Below are positions 1 to 13,400 of a DNA stretch of 64,000 nt, piece by piece. Numbering within the stretch: the first letter of the stretch is position 1; the number at the start of each line of letters is the position of its first letter. The position numbers were made by a program, and so were the translations under genes. Below the pieces are notes generated by a model, which saw nothing but the letters and a program-made list of their open reading frames with translations, did not search any database and was not told where the DNA came from. This stretch comes from Angiostrongylus vasorum. Lineage: Eukaryota; Nematoda; Chromadorea; Rhabditida; Metastrongylidae. Location: positions 124,001-188,000 of the forward strand of contig JADANN010000385.1 in NCBI GenBank assembly GCA_018806985.1, written 5' to 3'.

Positions 1-832
1 CAAGGCATTGCCCTCGGTCCTTTTGCGCAACAATAATTACCCGTTTCTAGGTTGTACTGTAACGTGCGACGAAAAATAGTTGCTCTATAATAAACGGTAA
101 GGATTGGATCAGCGGTGAAACCGCGATGAAGCTCTGTAACACTTTCCAAAGCACAACTAAAGGCAAAAGGTCATGGTGATTTGGTAGATTTAATCCATCA
201 CAGGTTCATCAATCTGAGTGGAACAATTATGAGGCCTGTGCCTGAGAGTGTTCAACAGAAAGGAACCAATCGTGTACAACGATAACGCGTGAGGACAGAC
301 TCATCGCATTATCGACGCTCCAGAAGTTGAATTAGTTGGAGTACGAAACTCTACCTCACCCGTTATACTCACTAGAGCTTTCGACAACCTAATACCACTT
401 TATCTCAACAATTTTCTGTTGAAGAAATGATTCACAAATCACGCCAAGGCCTAAACTACTTCCAACGACTTCATCGCCTCTGGAACTCCAGTTTCTCGAG
501 GAGCTGTTAAAGGCAAACTTGTTTCCAGTTGGCAAAATGGTGTAGACTCTAATAGGCTCCTTTCTCATCAATAAAGTTTATTCTAAGCTGAGATATGTCA
601 CTTTTAAAATACCTGTTGAAGTCGCGCACTGATTTCCGAATGACCTAATATAAATCATGTATTATTTCTACTACATTACTATAGCTTACCATAGGTAAAC
701 TTGTTTCCAGTTGGCAAAATGGTGTAGACCCCTAATAGGTTCTATTCCCATCAATAAAGTTTATTCTGAGCTGAGATATGTCACTTTAAAGATACGTGTT
801 GAAGTCGTGTACTGATTTCCGAACAACCTAGT
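1..832 (+). mobile_element. Degraded mariner transposon, left-truncated by window, 3' end duplicated
   Basis: Recognisable but frame-broken mariner transposase on the plus strand: TVTCDEK near 60-90 (first catalytic-Asp region), LIHHRFIN near 195-215, YNDNA near 275-290, FTNHA near 430-445 and a KLVSSWQNGVDSN-type C terminus near 512-560. The AT-rich 3' end follows. About 138 bp covering this C terminus and 3' end (512-649) recurs at 695-832. No frame is open, so it is a dead copy. Confidence 0.72.
512..832 (+). repeat. Tandem duplication of mariner 3' end (two ~138-bp copies, period ~183 bp)
   Basis: Copies at about 512-649 and 695-832 share almost every base from AAACTTGTTTCCAGTTGGC through GATTTCCGAA. 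The spacer is about 45 bp. Confidence 0.85.
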
Positions 833-979
833 AAAAACCCGGTTTACGACGTGCTACAAATGCATCGAACTTCGCATATCATGAACAAGACCATGAGATT
901 TCAATTATTGTCTAGAAAATCATAATGAATGTCATTTAAAAGGTATTTTGAAAAAAAACTTACACATAAATATAGATAT

Positions 980-1215
980 TTACGCAAATGTGCACATGTA
1001 CATATGTACATGCATATACATACAGATGTATGGCGTACATACATGTACATATATGTGCATGTATATGATGTATACACATACATGTGTACGTGTATACGCT
1101 TTCATGTGTACGTGTATATGCACATGCAAGTGTGCACAGATACATCGTACATTTACACGTACACATGCACACACCTACGTACATGTAGATTTTCACACAT
1201 TCATTACACACATAG
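980..1215. repeat. Alternating purine-pyrimidine low-complexity tract
   Basis: About 235 bp built of TACATG/TGTACA/CACACA steps on both strands. The overlapping ORFs in all directions are composition artefacts. It lies just downstream of the last MRTF-like exon. Confidence 0.85.
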
Positions 1216-1363
1216 CACGTGACTACGGCACTACTTTCGATCATGTTTATTGTACGAGGGAACTCTTCCAATCACAAAACCAATAAAGGTGAAAACAGAA
1301 CGGAAAAATAAAGCAGATGACGGAAAAATATAAGAATAAAGCAAAAATCAAGTCATGCGTTAC

Positions 1364-1432
1364 CTGAGAAACACTGGTCTCGGCAAAATAGGCAGCTTCT
1401 TCATTACCTCGAACGGGGATGCCACCACCAAC
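1364..1432 (-). CDS. In-phase downstream exon 34 (23 codons)
   Basis: Acceptor ATTTGCAG, donor TCAG/GTAACG, 69 bp, phase 0 (VGGGIPVRGNEEAAYFAETS). If the donor is not used, the frame runs through a hydrophobic stretch to TAA near 1,247, beside AATAAA on the minus strand. The gene therefore either ends here or continues left of the window. Confidence 0.52.
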
Positions 1433-4400
1433 CTGCAAATTGGCAATTTAAAAAAAATGTTGAATATTTTATCAGAGTGTTCAACATGACGAGATAACGA
1501 CGAGACACACGACACTCATGCAAAACGAATTTCTAACCATACTAAAACATACTGCTTCAGCGCAGACCACAGAATCGCAGGAATCCGTTAGGACAGCAGG
1601 AACATCAAAAATTCTCTGCAATAATGCTCTAGCTACTGAAAAGTGAAGAAGAGAGGACGGAGAGCGTGAAGATTGTTCAAATAGTGTTCAAAAACAATAT
1701 GATAAAAAATACCTCCTGGTTGGTCGGAGCGCACATATCCTCATAACTGGTAGAAACCTGTGGTGGAACATCACCATCGTGCTAAACTCTAAATCTTAAT
1801 GGGAACAAAAAGGGCTAACAATTTGTAAACATTAACAATTTCAATGGATCTATGAAATTAATGTGATGTGGTGCAATTGAGCCAGCAAGGGACACACAGT
1901 AGTAAGAGAAAGGAAGTAGCTATTCTTAGCTCTGAAGACAGCGAAATCAATCGAGATGTTAGCAAAAGTAAGATGAATCATGTGATCACATATTCGCGGT
2001 AACTCAACAAGGATACGCGTGCTTAACTAGGGTTCACTAAATCGTACAAAATGAAAAAAGAAACTAAATACTGAAACCCGAAAAGAGTAGCTCTACCAGA
2101 CGAAAAACGTAATTTCTAGCATAACCACCAAGTTTTCATTCCTTCGAAGGAAGATATGAAAACGGACTTAACATGAAAAGTATGCACCTGGATGTGTTCC
2201 GAGAAAACTGGAAGTTCTGTTTGCTCCTCTTGCGGAGAGGTTGAAACGTCACCAACATTCTAAGCGTAGAGAATTTCTAACAACTTATGCTATCAGATAA
2301 CTAAATTTGGCACCAATTCATTGTAGAAAACTGACAAACAAGGAGATTTTACTTCGAAAATATCAGTACAGGACGAAAAGTCACTCACTTTTGAAGGATC
2401 TGGATCATTACGGCAAGAGTTCGATTGATTATCAACCGCATTTAAAGAATCTTCATCACTCTGAATAAAGAACGAGTAACATCTAGAGATGCCGATATGA
2501 GAACCAAGCAATGAAACCGTCAAAAGAAAGCAAAAACCACCTCGTCAATGAAGAACTGCGTTTTGTGGGACCCGTCCTCCATTCGCAAAGCTAAAGAACG
2601 TCACAAAAAATTATATTTCATACTTCATACATCCAAGGTCATACAATACACGGAAAAGAGAAACAAGGAAAGATACTTGACCAGAGGACTAACTGTAGAA
2701 GTACGAGGACTAAGCACAACGAACGGTACAACGCAGCATCAAGGAGCCCACAAAACTAGTTAGGGAGTCAGAATTTTGAAAAAACGAAAGGAAAACAAGA
2801 GGAAAAAAAGAAAACGTCTAGCACCACAAACTGATGAATTAGAAGGCAAACGCGTCGCAACCAGTCGCAACACGTCGCGCATGAGCAGTAAGCTGGTCCC
2901 GCAACTATAGCTTGGGACGATAATTCTGTTCTCGCTCATTACTGCGATTGTGTGTCTATAATTAGATATCGTACTCTATTCTTAGCATTGTTTCATATTC
3001 GACGTTTCTTCTGTGTATTATTTATATTTATGTTTTAGGCACACAGCTCCAACATTTTGATTGAATGAAACAGTGCAATCCAAGAAATGGATGGTCGATT
3101 TGTTAGTGTGCTACAAATACCTATTGATGGATTCAGCATTCAACTTAATCTGTGGCGTCTTTAATCTATCATACTTTCTGTAGTCCCATGCTTATTCTAC
3201 CGCTGATGGAACGTTTTCTTTAGCTATTTGTCGAGGTGATTTATAAATCCCTCTTTACTGTGGCGCGTATGGGCGCATTGCTTGGAGGCGCCACTGCGAC
3301 ACACACGTGGAATCGATCCCGGCGCCCATGGTCCACCAAGCCTTCCATCCCTCCGGGGTCGGCAAGTTGGCACCAGACTTGTCTGGGAGGGTGGCAGCAC
3401 TGGCTCGATACATCGGTAGGCCACCGTGAGTCATTGTAAAGGCCAGGTATGCATTCAACCACCTCCAACGATACTTCATGAAGTCGAATGCATGGCGGAT
3501 CACTCAGGGATTGATCAACACCAAGAGCTTTATCCTTTTTTTCCTCTATTGTGACTAGTTGGGTCTATAATAGTTGTTGCTTTCGTAGTGTAATTCCGGT
3601 TATTTTTCCTTTTGGTACTGTTATTTTTGTAGGCAGACTATTTTATACATGATGACGTCAGTAGAACAATTCGTTGATTCGTAATTCATGGCCATTCGCA
3701 TGAAGTGAGCAACACACACGTTCACGATTCTTGTGGGAAGCGCTCTAATGAACGATTTCATTGTAACGGTGTTCACTCTGCAGTCCTTCTGGTTCATTTG
3801 TCGTCGATTTTTTCCTACCATATAGTCGTAACCTCTACATTCCTCTTCACATGCATATTCCTGTGTAGACTGATGGGTGGTCGTGGTGCAGGTGGAATCT
3901 TTAGATAGTCGGTAAAGAATAGTCGGACAGTTACTGCTGCTTTTAGGCTGGGGTAATTGTGATGAATTACGATAAAGTGTTCGCATCGAAGCGTTAAGCT
4001 TTTCGGTAAGAAGCTGACGTTGCGTCTGTATGAAAGTTTCAGTCTGCGACTGAACTGTCTCTATAGTGACGTCAGCTCATTGAAAGTTCTGTGGTACGTA
4101 CTAGTCCTCGACAGTTGCCAGTTATTAAAGGAGACTCTTTAAGCCGAACTGTATCGTCTACTTGCTCCAGTAGGTTTGAGAATGCAGTTATCAGGTGTGC
4201 TCACGACGTCGAGTTTCGAAGAAGAGTGTTGAAATTTGAACTGACTGTTGGAACGAAGTGTGATAGAGTTGTAGATTGGCAACTGCTTACTATTGTTCGT
4301 TAGTAGTATATGAGTGTTTATATGCTGCTTGTCTCCACAGCGTATATCTCAAATTTGTATGGCGAAAGCGTTGTACATATATACATATTAGCCAATTAAA

Positions 4401-7400
4401 TAACACGGTCGTGGAATCACTACGCAGAGGTAATCAGTAAAGTAAACATTAACACTGAGAAGTAGAATAGGGGACAAATATCACATGCAACTATAATTCA
4501 ACCAGGAAAATGATAAGGGAGAATCGGTTGCGCAAGAAGAGATGAGCACAAATAGTTAGTACATGTACATGCCGTTTAAAAGCACATGCTACTGGAATGG
4601 TCATGACTGTTTCCGAGTCGGTGTTTATACAAGTCTATAATTGTTGACACATAGAGAAATTACAGTGCGGTTCTAAATCACTGGCTTTTACAAGCGTACA
4701 CCTGCTAATATGGAAAGATATTGCAGACTACTTTCCAGCTAACTGGGAGACAAGTACATGAATTGGCTGTTAGGGAAGCGATTTACAGATAGTGCTAGGG
4801 TGGCGCATTTGGGAGTCAGAAAATATCCTCTGTTTTGTAGAAGATATTTCCTACAATCCCACTAAATGAGCAAAGTCGAATATTTTTTGAGTGGTTGAAT
4901 ACCGTAGTCCAGCTTAATTCGCCTTGTTGCTTCATGCGCGAGTCGATTGTCGATTAATCGCTGAGTTCGCTTCCGTCGTGGGAAGGAGAAATCAAAGAAC
5001 AGGAAACTATAAATATCAACGATTAGCTCTGATGGGGACCGGAGAAAGCGCTAGCACAGCAGATAGGAACATGCATTAGCACGACTATCTCGATAAAGCA
5101 CATCCACTACCAGTTAATACATCAATAATGTAGTTAGTACTGGGTCGAAAAAGGATGGTACACTCACGACATACCATGAAGACTGCTTTCGATTATCTAA
5201 ATGCAACACGCTACAAGCCCGATCAGCATCATATGCGATATGGCTATTCTTCATTAAAGCAGGAAGAAGAAGGCCGTTACCTGAAAAGAAATGAACGATA
5301 GAACTCTTTTCACCTTGAGTGAGAAAATTCTACCGATTAATGTTGGCGGCATTGGATTTGTCGTCCTTCTGTTACCAAGCTTGTTGACCCTAATGAAATC
5401 TCTCTTTCTGCTTTCCTATGTAATGCCTTCCACTTATTTATGAGAAGAAAGTCAGTACCATTAACTGCAACTCGCCGACATTGGCATCCACTGATACCGA
5501 ATACGTACGTTTCATGGAAATCTCTATAAACTCGTCCATAACGAGAAATTTTTCCCACATCTTTGTTACGAGCTACTTCACTGCAACAATAGGAACTGTG
5601 CAAGAACACGTGTACGGATTCGAAAATTTTGAATTCTGATGAATAAGAATCAGTGAGCCGGTCCTAATGCGACTAGCTCTATGATTGATGATTGCAAGGG
5701 ATCAAAACGGACGGGAGAAGTTCTGAGAGTCATATGACACGTGAAAACAGGCCATGCCTGGGTATCTAAGTAAGTAAGCTTTGTTTAGCGTTTAGCGGTT
5801 GTATTTCAGAAGGAATTATACGCTTTGAGGTTGTTGGGTGAAATGCTCGACGTGGTCGAGACATCAGAACAAGTAAATATCAAGTTTTAGCTTACTGGTG
5901 TTCTTTTTCGAAATCACGAACATAGCCCGTTCCGTTCTTCTCATTTTGTTCAATTTTTCTTTTATGCTGTTCGCTATGACCGTTGCTGCTCCAATACATT
6001 CTGGACTGTGCTAATGAATCAAAGATTGAAATCTGTGCTTTATTTTTTGGCTGTAATCACAATGGGTGTACTCACTTAATCCCTTTTTTGTCGTGCGTGA
6101 TTTGAATTGATATGAAGGAATAAGGTGGTGTTTGCGACGAGCACACGTTATACATGGTCTTCGATTCTCTTTTGATTCATTAGCGGACCTATTCTTTTTT
6201 TGATCTCATTGAATTTCTTTAGCATTATATCTGCAAAGCTGGTACTTCTTGGCAAGGTGACAGTGCCTTTGGGGGAAGTTTGATAGGAATTGCCCATTAA
6301 AGCATATCCCCCTTTTTTTCCCACTCTAGGAACTTCACTAGCCGCTGTAATACGGGGATAAACAGTTTTGATGAAATGGTGTTCTACTGCCAGTTCCATT
6401 TCTGACGCTGATGGGTAAAAAGTCGAAGGAATAGATTGTATTTCGTGGCGTAACTGCTGTAGCGGTGATTGGTATCTTTGTCTACGAGAGCATTTAGAAT
6501 GAGGCTGTCAAATGCTTTTTTGTACATGCTATAGCTTAGAATAGGGGGCAATTGGCAATCTTAAAATGTCTTTGTTACCCCAACTGCAATCTTGATATGG
6601 TCCACGCACCATGATCTCTCTCGAAATCCTGGTTGCACAATTGCTTGAGCTTAATCCGAAGTTCTTGATATACCTCTTAAAATTATTGGTGTCGAGCACA
6701 CTTGAGAAGCGAACTTGACGGGATTTACGAAAGCTGCTTTGCATTCTTGCTTGGAAGGATGTCTGTGTAGTGCTTCACTGATCGGCAATCATTTCTTTCG
6801 GAAATATGTTATCATATGGGATTCGAGAAATCCGTGTAGATTATGGGTTTAAGCTTGAAAGAAGTAACGCTATCCGAGCGCGTATCTGTTCCTCTATTCA
6901 TGCTCTCGGTGGCAGCTCTGAATTGGTGCGGTGAAACCCAAAAATGTAATTAAAGTATTCTTCTGGTATAGGTATACTGTGGATTCTAAGTGGGCCAGCC
7001 TTGTAACTAAGTTACAGGTCAGCAGCAATTTCTGACAGACATACGTTTTGTATAAGATGGACTTCCGGGTGGGGAGGTCCAATATCTCCACTGCCTTGAT
7101 GGTCAGGACGAGAAGAGCCTAAGAAGATCAGTTTATAAGATCATATAAATAAATATATCAACTCTCTATGCCGAGGTTTATAGGAAGTCGGTCTTTTGGG
7201 GTTGAGAAGCGTTCTGCAATCTACTTGTTTATCAACATCTGTTTACCTACAGAAAAAGTGGCTATCAACAGTCTCCTTTTACCTATGAAATCATTCGTCC
7301 CATGCTTACCACTTATTCTACCTGCCTAAACTTCCGATTACCATAAATTCGATTAGTCTCAATTAAGATATTCATGCTCCTACATCAAGGATGTATGAAA

Positions 7401-10400
7401 ATTATTCTTTAATCTTCATATAGCTGGTGTACAATTGGTAGTCTTGCTACGTAGCTATTGTTGTATTAGTTTGTTGCTTATATAAAGCTTTAATTCTTCA
7501 TGCTCGGGGTACACGTCCTGAGTACAAACAATGTCTCAAGTTCCGCATGGCGGATAGAAACAATCAGCCTGTCATCGTGTAACACTTTCAGTCTCCAATG
7601 CTGGAAATGTGGAACGATTGAACGAGTTGGGCTGCGAAACTTCGCCTCATCCAGCGCACTGGCCAGATACCCACGCTTACCGATTATCACATCTTCAATA
7701 ATCTCGACAACTTCCAGTGCGAAAAATGCTTCAGAAACTAAACTGAAGTCGAAACAGCCTTAAACGACACTATCGCCTCCATTACTCCAGAGTTTTATGC
7801 AAAAGGAATAAGTGAATTTGTCTCTTGTACACAGAAATGTGGAAATTCTGATGGTTCGTATTTGTACGTATAAAGTTCATTCTGAGCTGAATAGATTCCA
7901 CAACATATCATTGCACAGGTTGAAATGAGACAATTTCCGGAGCATTTAATATCTCGCTTGAGATCGGCATAAATTTACCTAACACATGAGTAATTCTTCT
8001 AATCAAACAGACTTATTTTTGAATAATTTTGTTCTACGAACTTCGATGGAAGTTCATGTTTCCCCTTAGACGCTTGAGTTCGAGGGTGACCGACGTGCGC
8101 AGTTTATTTGATCTCATTCAGTTTCGTGCACTATTGCGAGTACTTCGATAGCTACAACGCATCCGTGTATATAGAAGATTTGCAAAGTGTACAAAGTTGT
8201 CAGAGAAGTCTTGCTCAAGGAGTGTTTAGGAATAGAACACTCCACAGGTACACTGGTATAGAGTGCTTAAAAAAGCGCAATCCCTTGTCTCATTACTGAA
8301 CACAGGTACCTTCACTTCTTTTATTTCTTTGTTTTTCTATTTAAAAAATGCAAAGCAAGTACTATTTGCCTCAAATATTGGTCGGTGCAGAAAAAAAATT
8401 AAGACATATTTATTAGTCTAACTATAATCACTACAAAAACTCGATTCAACTCGAGCTAACTAGATATATAAAGAATCTACGATTGTACAGTTCGCTTCTT
8501 ATACTTTAAACAGAAGTCTCTTTTTAAATGTTAACATGCAAGTTGATGGAAAACAAGCGCATAAAGCTGTATGATCTCAGTAGACTCCTTGATGTGTAAA
8601 GAATTAAGAATTGCACAATTGTACAGTTATATTATAACTATAACAGATATGGAATGAGACATTCGGATAGTGTGGGATTGAGTGTTGTGTGCAGTATAAA
8701 TGGAATTCCGAGCAGATCTCGAATATGTTGATCCAGAACAATGCCAATGATGACAAGAGAGTAAGACACCGAATCAGTGAGAATGTGAAGAACGTCCACT
8801 ACACGGAACGTTGAATACATCAAATATACGTGCGGAATACGATTCGGAATGTGCTACAACCGATTCCTTGAAGGTGCTGGTGAGCTAACAAAACATTTCA
8901 AGGAACGAAACAACGAAATCAAAACGCTACCAACAAATTAAAGACATCGCGTATCTAGGTATTAAACGGAGAAAAGCAAAAAGGCAATCATGGTGTCACG
9001 AATATAAACAGTCGACTACAAATCTATAGGCACATTTTGTAAGGGCATTCTTTTAGCACACTGGAATGCTCGATGCGAGCCTGCGCTGTGGACATATTGC
9101 ACAAAAAAGTTCTCTAGATGCATATGCTCACTAATATAAAGAAAGAAAATGGAAGACCAATAGTAAAGAAGAAAAGAAACAAGAAAGAAGAGAAAAAAAA
9201 AGGAAATAGACGGATTTAGGGTGACATGACGGTGCTGACAAGACAAGAATGTAACAGATCTCCTAGGAATTACACGTGAATTAAAGCTAATTTAGGCATC
9301 GATAAGAACTTCGTAAAAACTTACCTAAGACAACAAATCATATGTGTCACACTAATGAGGAGATAAATAGTCAAACGTAAGATTAACACTTAGAAAACAC
9401 AACAATAATAGGCATAGATTTTTGAACAATTGAGCAAATGACATGTCTCCTAGGAATATAAATAAATCTATAGTAATCGTATTTACCACGATTCTCTTCA
9501 GAAAAAAAAATGAGATACACATTCGGCCAAACATTCTAAAGCACTGGAATATCCACCAGAATAAGCTGATATGAGAATTGTCGAGTGTTAAAGAAAAGTT
9601 CCGTTCATCTAACTACTTCCGTATGATCGTTGCTCTATGGGTGCATTCTGGAGCATTACGTCTAACCAATCCATATTCTAGAAATATTTAATTGATGAAC
9701 TACTTAGATGTGATGGAAATTTTTCACCTTCTCACTCATTTATTCTACCTAGAGTAACAGTGAAAAATCAAGTCGGTGGGACGTGCCTTAAAAAAATAAA
9801 GACAAATTACTGGTAATCCGCATCTACCAATAATATCATAAATAACATACGAGTAAAGAATTATTTTATTAGATTTGCATCCAGTTTGAGGGGAACCGGT
9901 TTTAGCTGCTGTTTTGATGTTTACATTGTTTTTGCTAGGATTTGTGAATCATTTATTATCCATAGTAATGCAAGATAACTTGCAATTTATTGGTGATAAG
10001 GCAGATTGTGAACCGAGTTGGCAGAGTGGGGGGTGATGCGGTTAAACCCACATAGGCCAACCTGCGCAATCGTTGGCTTGACTTAGGCTGGTGCCCAGTA
10101 AGCCTCTCGTATCCCTCGACATCAGGGAAAATTTGTACCAAACGTATCTAGAACGAGCTGTCTTTCCCTAATCTGTGTGGGGCACTCTAACACAGTAATC
10201 TTAGGATTCCAGAGAGAATTGACTCGACCAGCACTCAACGAGGGTTCATAAAGACGACAATCCTCTAGAATCAGCCGAATCCATATGCAGAGAGTTCAAA
10301 AACCTTCGTGGATTTTCCGGGATGTGTGCTTTTATAGTAATACGCGATATGTTAACCGTGAATGTTCAACTTATGTTAATCCATATTTCAATGACATTCT

Positions 10401-13400
10401 CGTACCTGATCTCCAACACCAACTTCCGAGTGTGACTGCATACACATAGGATCTGTGCTTCGACCACCAACTCCCTAAAACCACGTGTGAAACTGCACTC
10501 AAATTTTTTTAAAGTGACTGCAGTTAATATACTAGTAATACAACTGAGTTGATTAAGCCATAGGGTAAACCTGAGCAGAGAATCGACTTAAGAGTTACTG
10601 AGAAAGCTTTAGCTTAGCTGTGAAAGCCAGCCAAAAAAGCTTAGCTTTTTAGTTTTAACTACTCAAACTGTCCTAAAAAAATATTAACAATCTCACATCA
10701 TGTGATTCACTTCCGTATGGAGCATATTGTCCATTATTTGCAATACTACGGTCAGCACAATCCAGCCAGTCCTCCCCAAGAAGATCAGCCAACTCTTCAC
10801 TACCATAACCAACTCCGAGATCCATTTGGAACGAACCCGGTTTCATATCACCATCTGTGAAAAAAAGGATTAATTCCGATATGGAAATACTTGAAAAAAA
10901 AAGAACCGAAACGATATAATGACACCTTGGTCATCTCGGAGCACGGCCATTAAGTCATCAATGTCTTGAGAATATCCAACATGGTGTGTTTGCTAAAAAT
11001 GAATTTTTTTTTCTTTATAAGCAAGCTTAAAAATAACCAGTGGAGATATGTACATGGTTGATAGACGTGGAAACATAGTAAGTTGTTTTAAAGAAATTTC
11101 CTGGAAGGAATATAAAAAAGTAAATGAAACGGAAAGAAAAAAGGGGACAGTATTGCTTGTGTCCAGATTTTCCTTCCTGATAGCTTCAATGATGTATGGC
11201 ACCTGATCATAGTTCTGAGCATTGTTCAAAATGACTGTTGGTTGCTGTACAATGTTCGCTTCAGCGTTTATCATGGCATGAGAAACAACTTCCTGAGGTT
11301 GATTGGTATTTTGTATAAGTGAGCCCTCCATTTCCATCTCGGAAAGCTGTACCTGAAATTCTACCCTTCAAGCTTCTGCACCGTTTGGTTCTTCAAAATA
11401 AACGCCATGGATAGGTTCAAATCACGAAACAAAAATATCTACACCGAAATATACTAGGGAATAATATTGCCATGAAAACTTTGAACAGCTTTCTTAAATC
11501 CCTAAAATATGAAGTTTTGTTCTGAAATTACGAAATGAGACATTATAGATATTAAGCATTCCCGTACACGTAGTTTTTAGAATAGTCCTCCATTCAGAAC
11601 ACGATCATCTCCAATATCTTCAATGAAGACCAGTTTATTGTTTAAATCAAATAAAACTTCTGAATTCGGATGGTAACTTTTTTCTTCGTAATTCTTTAGA
11701 AAACTTTATCACATTCTGTTGAAACTCGATCTTACACAGGACGAAGCATGAAAACAGCCTATTAACCATAGATCAACTTTCTAGTTAGAGGTTAAAAAAA
11801 TTATAGAAGGTTTTCAAAAATCGTCCACGTGTTATGAAGCTATTGAAAACGAAAGAATGTAGTTGCAAACATACTGGTTGTTGCCATTGTTGATGACATA
11901 TCACCATCGTCTGCTGTGATTGCTCTGCATTATTAGTCATAGTGCAGTCCACACTCTGAAGTGTGTAATGGTATCGATATCACTATGGTTGGACCATATA
12001 CTTCCTGTATCCTCTCAATTACACTTAGTCAATAAGTTTTTTCAGATGAATTCTCCATGAATAGCAAATATGTTAATGTTGCCATACTCTGAATAATGTG
12101 TACAATGATCGACATGCACAGATAATCAATACACTTACACTTTACACTGTATCGTATAGCGTTTCCAAAGATTTTTAGTGGGGAAAGCTAGAAATATGCA
12201 CTTTACCTGTGCTGCAGTAACATCATTATTGATAGCTCGCGAAGCATCCTCAAGCACACTTTTAAAGATCTCTTCCATGTCAACGGATTCTGATTTTTCT
12301 TCTTGAACGACACTACTAAACGTTGCAGGAATTGATTTACGAAAAAGAAAAATTCATAGGACGACGTTTATCTAGGCGGTCACTCACGTATTTTGTTGAT
12401 AAACAAAGATCCGATCATGATTCAGCTGGATGCCAGACGCGTCATATATAACGACAGACTGAAGAGCAGTGATTTTCTTTCTGGATTCTATACTATACAG
12501 AAAAGCAGTGAAACCTAGTGAATGAATGAATGAATGAATGAATGAATGAATGAATGAATGAATGAATGAATGAATGAATGAATGAATGAATGAATGAATG
12601 AATGAATGAATGAATGAATGAATGAATGAATGAATGACCTGTTGATCATTTTCAACAACATTTGTTTGTTGTTCGAAGTTACGCGATTCTACTTCACATG
12701 TATTTCTCGCCTGTGATTCACGTGCAGCTGATGCAGGTGAGTTGACCTGTGACAGCTGTAAATCAACGTACATTTCCATTATATCGCGAAATTTTTCCAG
12801 AAATTTACACCGTAACTTACTTTGTCAGTATCGGGGGAACTAGCCTGCTGCTGCTCAGCCTAAATCAAGCTATGGATTATTACGAATTTAATTCGAACAT
12901 TTGACAAGAATGTGAATAACAAGGTGCAAATAAGAATGGGAGTATAAGTTGGTTCGTATATCAAAGCTAGTTTAGAAAAAAGCAATCTCGAGCTTTTGAT
13001 TTTCAACATCTCAGCAGCTTTCTCAAATTTGTGCAAACTAACGACAGTACTATAAGGAACGGTGGAAGACACTTGGACAAGAAACAGTTTCATGCCATTC
13101 CTCAGATTTTCGAGGTCTCATATAGTCTTTTCGAACTAAAGCAACCACTCACATTCCTTTCCAACTGATACCTTCTGAGTAGTTGAACGATAAGTAGTGC
13201 TGTTCTAGGGTCCTACAATGAAATAAAAAGATTCCAACATAGAGATTTAAGGAAAGATTAGCATCTCTCGATAAAGTTCGTGCTTCACCTGTTTGATGAG
13301 TCGAACGATATCTTGAACGGCTTGCTCGACGTGTAGTTCTTCCTGAAGACGAGCTTCGGTTGTCGTCAAGCGATTATGTTCCATTGAATGGCGCTAAATT

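Noticed and set aside
901..1286. Six overlapping ORFs on both strands, Cys/His/Tyr/Thr-rich
   Set aside because: They come from the TACATG/CACA low-complexity tract; composition explains them.
1247..1432. Last exon read through to a TAA at 1,247 as a membrane-anchored C terminus
   Set aside because: The hydrophobic tail matches AT-rich intron translation and a usable donor lies at 1,362-1,363; left open rather than asserted.
6529..6744. Reading the LDTxxFKRYI segment as a retropepsin of a BEL/Pao element
   Set aside because: The diagnostic D-S/T-G triad is not present (DTN), and no RT or integrase lies nearby.
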